From contig CAMWMM010000236.1 in assembly GCA_947175285.1 (NCBI GenBank), positions 1 to 7,453 on the forward strand: a stretch of DNA of 7,453 bases, given 5' to 3'. Each line of letters starts with the position of its first letter. Position 1 is the first letter of the stretch. This document shows positions 1 through 6,287 of the stretch, in pieces. The notes under the pieces are model-generated. The model did no database searches. It had not been told where the DNA came from and saw only the letters and a program-made list of their open reading frames with translations. The translations under genes and the position numbers were made by a program. Source of the DNA: an uncultured Lachnospiraceae bacterium (GTDB lineage Bacteria > Bacillota_A > Clostridia > Lachnospirales > Lachnospiraceae).

Positions 1-20
1 TATAAAAGGGAAAGAAAATA

Positions 21-49
21 TTGAAAACGGACATTGATTAAGATATACT
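21..49 (+). promoter_or_regulatory. Sigma-A-type promoter of the chemoreceptor gene
   Basis: A -35 box TTGAAA (21-26) and a -10 box TATACT (44-49) are separated by 17 bases, the optimal spacing for the housekeeping sigma factor. Transcription would begin near position 56, leaving a leader of about 60 bases before the ATG at 116. I looked for a flagellar sigma-D (sigma-28) promoter, which often drives chemotaxis genes, and saw no convincing one. Prediction from sequence only. Confidence 0.6.
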
Positions 50-115
50 TTTTATAGTGTTAATAATTTTACATTGTTTGAAAAACATATTTGTTTTTTA
101 GTTAGGAGAGGGATT

Positions 116-1810
116 ATGGGGGACAAAAAGAACGAAGTATCAGAAAAAAAGAGTCAGGCGGCGCAGTTGAAAAAACTGGTTCATCAGGCATTGGTGTCGG
201 TGGTATTAGGAGTTGTGCTGCTGCTTGGCTTCATTTTTTTTAACACAGCTATGTCGAGCATACATAGCGCACAGCTTAACACAACCGTGGCGCTGAACCG
301 GTATCGGATTGCATCCAAGACATTGACTTATAACATACAGTCTTATGCTGTCACGGGGGAGCAGGAATACTATGATGGTTACATGAAAGAATTGAATGAA
401 GACAAAAACAGGGAGCAGGCGATTGAAGACTTAGAGAAATGTGACCTTACGGATGACGAATGGACAAGCCTGAATCAAATTGCCGCAATGTCTGACGAAC
501 TTGTTCCGCTGGAAGAAGAAGCGATTGCGCATGTACAGGCAGGCGATTTGGAAGCTGCACAGGCATGTGTGTTCAGTGAAGAGTATGGGGATTCGGTTGA
601 TAAAATCAGTAAGCAGACGGATGAAACCATTCTTGCCATTTTAAACAGGAAAGACAGCAGACAGGCAGGGGTAAAGACGATGCAATACATTTTTGAGATT
701 TTGTTTGCATTATCGTTCCTGTATGTTGTGAAAGAGTTTATTAAGACGATAAAGTTCTCAGAGAAAGAACTTTTAGAGCCAATCCTGAAAGTTTCAGACC
801 AGATGGCTGTACTTGCGGGCGGCGAATTTCATGTGGAGCTTGATATGGAGGAAGATGAGAGCGAAGTCGGAAAGATGGTTGCTGCAATCGCTTTCATGAA
901 GAAAAATCTGCTTGCCATGATAAAAGAAATTACCCAGACACTTGAAAAGATGGGGAACGGAAATTATCAGATTAAGATTGAGCAAGAATATGTGGGTGAA
1001 TTTGTAACAATCAAAGAATCCTTTGTGCAGATTGGTGAAAAGATGCGGGAAATGATTAAGACCATCCGCACTGTTTCAGGACAGATTGACAGCGGTTCGG
1101 AGCAGCTTGCGTATGCTGCACAGGATTTGGCGGAAAATTGTACATTACAGGCCGGTCAGGTAGCGGAACTGATGACTTCATTTGATGCCATGACGAAGAG
1201 TATGGAAGATAACGCGCGTGAGGCGGAAGAATCTGCAAGAATTGCATCAGAAGCGAGTCTGACACTGGAAAGAGGCAATGAGAAGCTGCAGGAATTGAAA
1301 ACTTCGATTCAGGAAATCGGAAGATGTTCGGAGCAGATTAGCACGATTATTGGAGCGATAGAGGATATTGCATCCCAGACAAACCTTTTAGCGCTGAATG
1401 CGGCGATTGAGGCGGCAAGAGCAGGTGAAGCCGGAAAAGGCTTTGCTGTTGTGGCGGAGCAGGTGAAAAATCTGGCGAATGAGTCAGCAAATGCAGCCGG
1501 CAGGACGACAGAGCTGATTGAAACGACTGTTTCGGTAATGGAAAAGAGCATTTCCATTGCAGAGGAAACGGAAGCCAACATGAACGAGGTAATGATTGAT
1601 ACAAAAGCGGCTACGGAAAAGATGGGACAGATAGAGCAGATACTGAAGAAAGACACATCGCGTATGCAGGAGTTGAACGAAAATGTAACGCAGGTTTCTT
1701 CCGCTGTCGATAATAATTCTGCAACATCGGAGGAAACGGCTGCTGTCAGTGAGGAACAGAAAGTACAAGTGGAAACAATGGTACAGTTAGTGGACAGATT
1801 TGAAATATAA
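116..1810 (+). CDS. Transmembrane methyl-accepting chemotaxis protein
   Basis: This 564-residue chemoreceptor would sense a ligand outside the cell and control the CheA/CheW kinase complex. The ATG at 116 is preferred to the in-frame ATG at 74 because AGGAG (104-108) lies 7 bases upstream of it; the earlier codon has no ribosome binding site. Order of parts: cytoplasmic Lys-rich N-terminus; TM1 about residues 25-42; an extracytoplasmic, mostly helical sensor of about 145 residues resembling a four-helix-bundle domain; TM2 about 189-205; HAMP about 206-262; a second HAMP-like stretch about 264-320 (GNGNY at 280-284); then the coiled-coil signalling domain. The signalling tip is classic, with [18 protein letters not shown] at 421-438 followed by [12 protein letters not shown]. 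No C-terminal CheR-binding pentapeptide is visible. No other chemotaxis or flagellar gene is adjacent, so this is an orphan receptor. The ligand cannot be told. Family assignment is secure. Confidence 0.97.
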   Translation: MGDKKNEVSEKKSQAAQLKKLVHQALVSVVLGVVLLLGFIFFNTAMSSIHSAQLNTTVALNRYRIASKTLTYNIQSYAVTGEQEYYDGYMKELNEDKNREQAIEDLEKCDLTDDEWTSLNQIAAMSDELVPLEEEAIAHVQAGDLEAAQACVFSEEYGDSVDKISKQTDETILAILNRKDSRQAGVKTMQYIFEILFALSFLYVVKEFIKTIKFSEKELLEPILKVSDQMAVLAGGEFHVELDMEEDESEVGKMVAAIAFMKKNLLAMIKEITQTLEKMGNGNYQIKIEQEYVGEFVTIKESFVQIGEKMREMIKTIRTVSGQIDSGSEQLAYAAQDLAENCTLQAGQVAELMTSFDAMTKSMEDNAREAEESARIASEASLTLERGNEKLQELKTSIQEIGRCSEQISTIIGAIEDIASQTNLLALNAAIEAARAGEAGKGFAVVAEQVKNLANESANAAGRTTELIETTVSVMEKSISIAEETEANMNEVMIDTKAATEKMGQIEQILKKDTSRMQELNENVTQVSSAVDNNSATSEETAAVSEEQKVQVETMVQLVDRFEI

Positions 1811-1822
1811 AAAAGCAAAAAT

Positions 1823-1861
1823 CGCTGCATTTCCTGCATTGGCATGGACGCAGCGTTTTTT
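1823..1861 (+). terminator. Rho-independent terminator after the chemoreceptor gene
   Basis: CGCTGC (1823-1828) pairs with GCAGCG (1850-1855), and six T follow directly (1856-1861). Inside this stem TCC/GGA and TGC (1835-1837)/GCA (1842-1844) can also pair around an ATTG loop, giving a long hairpin with small internal bulges. It sits 12 bases after the stop codon and an A-rich stretch precedes it, so it may be partly bidirectional. It separates the chemoreceptor from the next transcription unit. Confidence 0.85.
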
Positions 1862-1897
1862 AGTATCAAAAAAATTCCGAAAATGAAATTTGAGATA

Positions 1898-1926
1898 TTG
1901 TCATGGCAGGATAAATTGCATATAAT
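1898..1926 (+). promoter_or_regulatory. Strong sigma-A promoter of the acylation operon
   Basis: TTGTCA (1898-1903), a 17-base spacer and a perfect TATAAT (1921-1926) make the best promoter match in the window. The start of transcription would be near 1933. It follows the upstream terminator by 36 bases. No clear operator or riboswitch is visible in the roughly 50-base leader, so expression may be largely constitutive; that last point is inference. Confidence 0.8.
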
Positions 1927-1963
1927 GATAGAAGCGAGTTTTGTCGAATTGCAAAGAAACTTC

Positions 1964-1969
1964 GGAGGA
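1964..1969 (+). promoter_or_regulatory. Ribosome binding site that decides the start of the SGNH gene
   Basis: GGAGGA is a near-perfect anti-16S match and the only good one in the leader. It lies downstream of the in-frame TTG at 1941, so it cannot serve that codon, and about 13 bases upstream of the in-frame GTG at 1983. The spacing is longer than usual, but no other in-frame start codon lies between. It supports GTG 1983 as the start. Confidence 0.65.
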
Positions 1970-1982
1970 ATTTGTTTTTGCT

Positions 1983-3014
1983 GTGAGTGATGCAGCGCTT
2001 GTCGGATTGGAAGGGAAAATTGTGAAGAAAGGTGCTTACATAGCGATTGTCATTGGTTTGTGCGCGGTTCTTACCGGAGCAGGGGCATTGATTTTAATGG
2101 GGTATCGGTCTCCAGAGGCGAATACTGCCATTTATGAGGAAGAAAATGAGACTGCCGTTGTTACTATAGATACTGAAGAGAATGTACCGAATGAAGAGAT
2201 AGCGGCGGATATGATAGAAGAAGCAGTTGATGATACGGGAGAAACAGAACTGGATGCGGATTTGCAGGAAGAAACAGAACAGGAAACGGATGCAGATTTG
2301 CAGGAAGAGACAGAAGGATATATAGTGGAGGAAGCAGAGATTGATGCATATCTGGCGGACAGTGTGCTTATCGGGGATTCTATTGTGCTGGGATATCGAA
2401 ATTACTGTACCAAAAGCGAGGAGGAAGCGTTAAAATCCATAAAATTCCTTGTGGCGGGGAACTTTTCCGCACACAATGCTTTTTGGGAAGTGAGCAGCAA
2501 AAGCGTCCATCCGCTTTATCAGGGCGAACAGCGTCCGGTATGGGAATCGGTTTCTCTGGTAGGAGCAAAGAATGTATTCATATGCTTGGGATTGAATGAT
2601 TTGAATATTGATGATAAGACATGCGAGTGTTACCAGCAGTTAATCAGCAATATTTTAGAACTATCCCCGGAGGTCAGTATCAATATCATCAGCATGACCT
2701 ATACATTAAAAGATCAGGGAGTCGGAAAACTTAACAATGACGAAATACGGATATATAATGAGGAACTTCAGAAAATGGCTGCAGGGAACGGCTGGGGATT
2801 TGTGAATATAGCTCCCCTTTTGGCTGACGAGGAAGGAAATCTGAAAACCGAGTACTGCAGCGACGGTTTTTTGCATCAGACTCCGGCGGCATATGAGGTA
2901 TGGACGCAGGCGCTGCGTCAGTATGCGGAGAAAGTGCTGGGTGGTGAGACACCTGCAGAGATTGAGATTTCCTTGAATGAAGAGGATGAGGTTGAGACGA
3001 ATGAAAAAGAATAG
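1983..3014 (+). CDS. Membrane-anchored SGNH/GDSL-type hydrolase-fold protein with acidic stalk
   Basis: Probably an extracytoplasmic esterase or acyltransferase acting on an acylated surface glycan. From the GTG at 1983 it has 343 residues. A single TM helix lies at about 17-40 after a short Lys-containing N-terminus, with no signal-peptidase site evident, so it is a membrane anchor. A very acidic Glu/Asp/Thr-rich stalk follows at about 45-120 and includes a duplicated DADLQEETE unit. The SGNH domain starts near 125: block I GDSI with nucleophile Ser133; a possible block II Gly159 (VAGN); block III GLND with Gly203/Asn205; block V with Asp294 and His298. Asp and His are separated by three residues rather than the usual two. 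An in-frame TTG at 1941 would add 14 residues but lies only about 8 bases after the predicted transcription start. Its end overlaps the next gene by 14 bases, which suggests translational coupling. The substrate is unknown; the role is inferred from the MBOAT/DHHW neighbours. Confidence 0.85.
   Translation: MSDAALVGLEGKIVKKGAYIAIVIGLCAVLTGAGALILMGYRSPEANTAIYEEENETAVVTIDTEENVPNEEIAADMIEEAVDDTGETELDADLQEETEQETDADLQEETEGYIVEEAEIDAYLADSVLIGDSIVLGYRNYCTKSEEEALKSIKFLVAGNFSAHNAFWEVSSKSVHPLYQGEQRPVWESVSLVGAKNVFICLGLNDLNIDDKTCECYQQLISNILELSPEVSINIISMTYTLKDQGVGKLNNDEIRIYNEELQKMAAGNGWGFVNIAPLLADEEGNLKTEYCSDGFLHQTPAAYEVWTQALRQYAEKVLGGETPAEIEISLNEEDEVETNEKE
2253..2315 (+). repeat. Two direct copies of a 27-base unit in the SGNH stalk
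   Basis: Copies at 2253-2279 and 2289-2315 (period 36 bases) differ at only two positions, both synonymous (GCG/GCA and GAA/GAG). Each encodes DADLQEETE. The repeat lengthens the acidic linker between the membrane anchor and the catalytic domain. The high nucleotide identity suggests a fairly recent in-frame duplication. Confidence 0.85.
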
Positions 3015-3540
3015 AAAATCACTTGTTATTTTAATAACTGCCGCCGCGTTGTTAGGAGGATGCGGAGGAAGAAGCGTGGATACGGTTTCCGAAAGCGTGG
3101 CGGAATCCACTGAAACAAAGCAGGAAAGCGCACAAGAGGAGACGGGCGCAGCGGCTGTGAGCGTGCAGTCCGTCTATGAAGCTGTCGAGGCGGCTGTGGA
3201 ACTGCCTTCCATGATAAAGGGGGATGATGACTTTATCTCTAACTATTATGGTATTGATTCGGCGGATTTGGAAGAATATGTCTTTGCAGAAGCGGAGGAT
3301 GCCACATTGGCATCTGCCGTTATCATTATGAAAGTAAAAAGTGAGGATGCCGCAGAGCGGATTGTAGGTTCCCTGAATACGGTCATCAATCAGAAGGCGG
3401 CAGAGATGCAGGATTATATTCCGGAGCAGTATGATATTGTAGCGGACAGCTCCGTGAAAACAAAGGGGCTTTATGTTTATCTTGTCATAGCGGAAAATGC
3501 GGGTGATATAGAATCCGTGATTCAGTCGTCTTTGAAATAA
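3001..3540 (+). CDS. DUF4358 family lipoprotein
   Basis: A 179-residue lipoprotein carried in the acylation operon. The start chosen is the ATG at 3001, giving MKKNRK, a hydrophobic segment and lipobox LGGC with Cys21 as the lipidated residue. In-frame ATGs at 2977 and 2986 are possible but would put a long basic tail before the signal peptide; GAGG at 2988-2991 fits 3001. After a Ser/Glu/Thr-rich linker (about 22-55), the rest matches the DUF4358 pattern as I recall it: a YYGID-SADLEEY segment near residue 80, a central strand-rich VIIMKVKSEDAAERIV stretch, a helical region and a final LYVYLVIAENA strand. That family has no known enzymatic activity and I see no catalytic motif. It should be anchored on the outer face of the membrane. 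It overlaps the previous gene by 14 bases and ends 12 bases before the MBOAT gene, so co-expression is very likely. An accessory or scaffold role in acylation is inference. Confidence 0.85.
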   Translation: MKKNRKSLVILITAAALLGGCGGRSVDTVSESVAESTETKQESAQEETGAAAVSVQSVYEAVEAAVELPSMIKGDDDFISNYYGIDSADLEEYVFAEAEDATLASAVIIMKVKSEDAAERIVGSLNTVINQKAAEMQDYIPEQYDIVADSSVKTKGLYVYLVIAENAGDIESVIQSSLK

Positions 3541-3552
3541 CGGGAGGGAATC

Positions 3553-4962
3553 ATGGTTTTCAGCAGTATTCCCTTTTTATTTTTCTTTCTTCCGGTTTGC
3601 CTGATACTGTATTATCTGGTGCCTGTGAAATGCAAAAACCATGTATTGCTTGTTTTCAGCCTGATTTTTTATGCATGGGGTGAACCGGTCTATATTATCC
3701 TGATGTTAATTGCATCGGCAGTTGACTATACGAACGGACGCCTGATGGAGCGGTTCGGAGAATCCGACAGACGCAGGCGGTTTTTTTTGTGCTGTTCTAT
3801 TGTGATTAATCTGTCCATGTTAGGATTTTTCAAATATGCTGATTTTGTGACCCGGACGCTGAACGTTTGCTTCCGTCTGTCTATAAAGCCGTTCAACTTA
3901 GGGCTGCCTGTAGGAATCAGTTTCTTTACTTTTCAGACCATGAGTTACAGTATCGATTTGTATAGGCGTAAGGTAAAGGTTGAGAAAAATTATCTGACCT
4001 ATCTGACCTACGTTTCCATGTTTCCCCAACTGATTGCCGGACCGATTGTCCGTTTTTCCGCTGTGCAAAAAGAACTTGGCAAAAGAAACATAAGCTGGGA
4101 TGATTTCGTGCATGGCACGCTCCGGTTTATGCAGGGATTGTTCAAGAAGGTATTGATTGCGAATAATGTCGGCGAACTTTGGGAGTCGATACGCATTGCA
4201 GGAAATATATCAGTAGTCTCGGCATGGCTTGGAGCCGTATGCTTTACACTGCAGCTTTATTTTGATTTCAGCGCCTACAGTGATATGGCAATCGGTATGG
4301 GGCAAATGCTGGGGTTCCACTACCCTGAGAACTTCCGCTATCCTTTATCGGCGGTATCCATTACGGACTTTTGGCGCAAATGGCATATTTCCCTGTCTAC
4401 ATGGTTCCGGGATTATGTATATATTCCTTTGGGGGGAAACCGCGTCAGTACGGCGAAACATCTCAGGAATATGTTCGCAGTATGGTTCCTGACCGGGTTA
4501 TGGCATGGCGCATCGTGGAATTTTGTATTGTGGGGCTTGTATTATTGTCTGCTGCTGGCATTGGAAAAATATCTTCTGGGAGATAAGCTAACAAAACTAC
4601 CGTTATTTTTACAACATATCTATACAATCGTGATAGTGGTATTCGGATTTGTCATTTTTGTATTCGATGATATGAAACAACTTGGAGTTTACATAACATA
4701 TTTGTTTGGGGCAGGCGGCAACAGATTGATGGGAACGGAATTTTTCTGGTATGTTAGAAATTATGCATTGGTTCTGCTTGCAGCGATTGCTTTGTCCTTT
4801 CCACTGTATCCTTATCTGCAGCAAAAGGCGGAGAAGCTGACGCAGAGGGGAAGGGCTGTTCTTTCCCTTGCCGGAGCTGCCGGGTATGTGCTGTTGTTTT
4901 TCCTGACGACAGCGTATCTTGTGAATGATGCATACAATCCGTTTTTGTACTTCCGTTTTTAG
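3553..4962 (+). CDS. MBOAT family O-acyltransferase (AlgI/DltB-like)
   Basis: A 469-residue polytopic membrane protein, the usual length for bacterial MBOAT enzymes, which move acyl groups from a cytoplasmic donor across the membrane for attachment to surface polymers. GGAGG (3543-3547) lies 5 bases before the ATG. The N-terminus (FSSIPFLFFFLPVCLILYY) is typical. Recognisable MBOAT segments are GLPVGISFFTFQTMSY, FPQLIAGPIVRF, LQLYFDFSAYSDMAIG, FWRKWHISLSTWFRDYVYIP and LTGLWHGASWNFVLWG. The two conserved histidines are His278 (WHIS) and His318 (WHGA), the latter matching the family's presumed catalytic His. There is no dltA, dltC or dltD here, and a DHHW gene follows 11 bases later, so the alginate-type O-acetylation model (AlgI with AlgJ/AlgX) fits better than D-alanine transfer. 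Acetyl as the acyl group is inferred from that comparison. The glycan target is unknown; no glycosyltransferase gene lies within the window. Confidence 0.95.
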   Translation: MVFSSIPFLFFFLPVCLILYYLVPVKCKNHVLLVFSLIFYAWGEPVYIILMLIASAVDYTNGRLMERFGESDRRRRFFLCCSIVINLSMLGFFKYADFVTRTLNVCFRLSIKPFNLGLPVGISFFTFQTMSYSIDLYRRKVKVEKNYLTYLTYVSMFPQLIAGPIVRFSAVQKELGKRNISWDDFVHGTLRFMQGLFKKVLIANNVGELWESIRIAGNISVVSAWLGAVCFTLQLYFDFSAYSDMAIGMGQMLGFHYPENFRYPLSAVSITDFWRKWHISLSTWFRDYVYIPLGGNRVSTAKHLRNMFAVWFLTGLWHGASWNFVLWGLYYCLLLALEKYLLGDKLTKLPLFLQHIYTIVIVVFGFVIFVFDDMKQLGVYITYLFGAGGNRLMGTEFFWYVRNYALVLLAAIALSFPLYPYLQQKAEKLTQRGRAVLSLAGAAGYVLLFFLTTAYLVNDAYNPFLYFRF

Positions 4963-4973
4963 GAGACAGGACT

Positions 4974-6158
4974 ATGAATAATATTATGAATAATATAAAA
5001 AAGAAGACTATGTCTGATATGACGATAGAAATGAAAATACAATCAATAACGGTTGTTACAATAACGGTCCTGATACTGGTATTCTTTTTTGCTTTCCTGA
5101 TTAGTAAGAAACAGACCTTTTCCGAAGGGGAAAACAGGTATTTACAGAAATTTCCTGCCTTTTCTTTTACAGAACTGAAAGAAGGAAAATATACGGAAAA
5201 ATTGCAGAATTATGTGACGGACCATTTTCCGCTGCGTGATTATTTTATGGAGTTGAAGGCGGAGACGGAGATTGCTCTCGGCAAAAGGGAAATAAATGGA
5301 GTATATATCGGTCGGGACGATTACCTTATTGAAGAATACGAAACACCGGAGAATACGGAAAAAATCATCGGGCAGTTTGCAAAATTCTCCGAAAGTGTGG
5401 AATATGCCGATGTTTCCCTGATGTTAGTGCCTACTGCGGTTACGGTATATGAGGATAAACTGCCGGCGCTTGCGCCTGCAAAGAGAAGCCAAATGGAAGT
5501 CAGACAGGAAATCTTAGACCGTCTGGCATCTTCAAAGATTCAGGAAATTGACTGTTATGATGCATTGATGGAGGTAAAAGAGGACTTCGGGCTGTATTAC
5601 AGGACGGACCATCACTGGACGACTTATGGCGCCTATGCCGCCTACACGGCGTACTGCGAAGCGAAAGGACTGACACCCGTACCTCTTGACGGATTTAAGA
5701 TTACGGAAGTTTCCTCTGATTTTCGGGGAACAGTTTACTCCAAACTGAATGACGGACAGATGAAAAGCGATACGATAACGGTTTTTGAGAATCCTGACAG
5801 TAAACTTACGGTATTTTATGAGGATACGGGGGAAACGTCGGACTCCCTGTATAATTATGAGTATCTGGACAAGAAGGACAAGTATTCCCTGTTCTTGAAC
5901 AATATCCATCCCTTTATAGAGATTACGAATGAAGCGGCATCTTCAGAGGATGAATTGGTGCTTATTAAGGACAGCTATGCTAACTGCATGGTGCCTTTTC
6001 TAATCAACCATTACAGGAAAATCTATGTATTTGATACAAGATACTATAAAGGGGGACCCAGTGCTTTCATCAATGAAAACAGCCGGATTACGGATGTGCT
6101 TTTGCTTTATAATATGAATACACTGGATGGAGATTTAGGTATCGGGGGAATTTATTAA
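4974..6158 (+). CDS. DHHW family protein (AlgX/AlgJ-like O-acetyltransferase, SGNH fold)
   Basis: A 394-residue membrane-anchored protein likely to complete acyl transfer from the MBOAT partner to the polysaccharide on the outer surface. AGGAG (4961-4965), overlapping the MBOAT stop codon, lies 8 bases before the ATG at 4974; an in-frame ATG at 4986 arises from a small duplication. One TM helix lies at about 23-43, followed by the family's entry motif FSEGENRYLQKFP. DHHW itself is at 212-215 in YRTDHHWTTYGAY. The later IKDSYAN motif contains Asp333 and Ser334. By analogy with AlgX (Asp-x-His plus a distant Ser), Asp212, His214 and Ser334 form the presumed catalytic set; all three are present, so the enzyme looks intact. 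It is the last gene of the operon. No terminator is evident after it. The acetyl donor route and target glycan are inference. Confidence 0.9.
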   Translation: MNNIMNNIKKKTMSDMTIEMKIQSITVVTITVLILVFFFAFLISKKQTFSEGENRYLQKFPAFSFTELKEGKYTEKLQNYVTDHFPLRDYFMELKAETEIALGKREINGVYIGRDDYLIEEYETPENTEKIIGQFAKFSESVEYADVSLMLVPTAVTVYEDKLPALAPAKRSQMEVRQEILDRLASSKIQEIDCYDALMEVKEDFGLYYRTDHHWTTYGAYAAYTAYCEAKGLTPVPLDGFKITEVSSDFRGTVYSKLNDGQMKSDTITVFENPDSKLTVFYEDTGETSDSLYNYEYLDKKDKYSLFLNNIHPFIEITNEAASSEDELVLIKDSYANCMVPFLINHYRKIYVFDTRYYKGGPSAFINENSRITDVLLLYNMNTLDGDLGIGGIY

Positions 6159-6173
6159 GCGGATGGAAAATCA

Positions 6174-6202
6174 TTGCAAAAACTAAACCCCTATGATACA
6201 AT
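6174..6202 (+). promoter_or_regulatory. Promoter of the thiolase gene
   Basis: TTGCAA (6174-6179) and TACAAT (6197-6202) are 17 bases apart, and TG at 6194-6195 makes an extended -10 element. Transcription would start near 6209, giving a leader of about 80 bases. The -35 box overlaps one copy of an AATCATTGC repeat. The match is good but not perfect, and A/T-rich intergenic DNA gives chance matches. Confidence 0.55.
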
Positions 6203-6214
6203 AAATGAAGCGGA

Positions 6215-6240
6215 CAATGATAAAAAAATAACAATCATTG
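6215..6240. repeat. Inverted repeat CAATGAT/ATCATTG in the thiolase leader
   Basis: CAATGAT (6215-6221) and ATCATTG (6234-6240) are perfect inverted 7-mers around a 12-base A-rich spacer. It lies just after the predicted transcription start. No T-tract follows, so it is not a standard terminator. The same AATCATTGC sequence also occurs in direct orientation at 6169-6177, over the promoter's -35 box. The arrangement would suit a dimeric repressor site or an mRNA hairpin; neither is proven. It does not match the Rex consensus (TTGTTAAN4TTAACAA). Confidence 0.5.
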
Positions 6241-6287
6241 CGGACCCTGAAAAAAAGGAATTTTATAGCAAAATGGAGGAAACGGAT

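Noticed and set aside
1309..1869. Long minus-strand open frame opposite the chemoreceptor signalling domain
   Set aside because: It is a Ser/Ala-rich mirror of the conserved coiled coil, has no ribosome binding site, and the plus-strand protein is unmistakable.
3781..3788. Run of eight T inside the MBOAT gene as a possible phase-variation tract
   Set aside because: It encodes Phe-Phe-Leu in a membrane helix. A similar T8 run occurs in the chemoreceptor TM1 (234-241), so such runs look like ordinary hydrophobic coding in this genome. Eight bases is short for a contingency locus.
3553..4962. MBOAT protein as DltB of a teichoic-acid D-alanylation operon
   Set aside because: No dltA, dltC or dltD gene is adjacent. 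The partner is a DHHW protein, which fits AlgI-type polysaccharide acylation better.
6205..6231. Eight-codon leader peptide frame before the thiolase gene
   Set aside because: The ATG at 6205 would precede the predicted transcription start near 6209, and there is no ribosome binding site. The peptide has no attenuator-like codon bias.
6215..6240. Inverted repeat as a terminator for the acylation operon
   Set aside because: The stem is only 7 bp and A/T-rich, the loop is 12 bases, and it is followed by GCGGACC rather than a T-tract.
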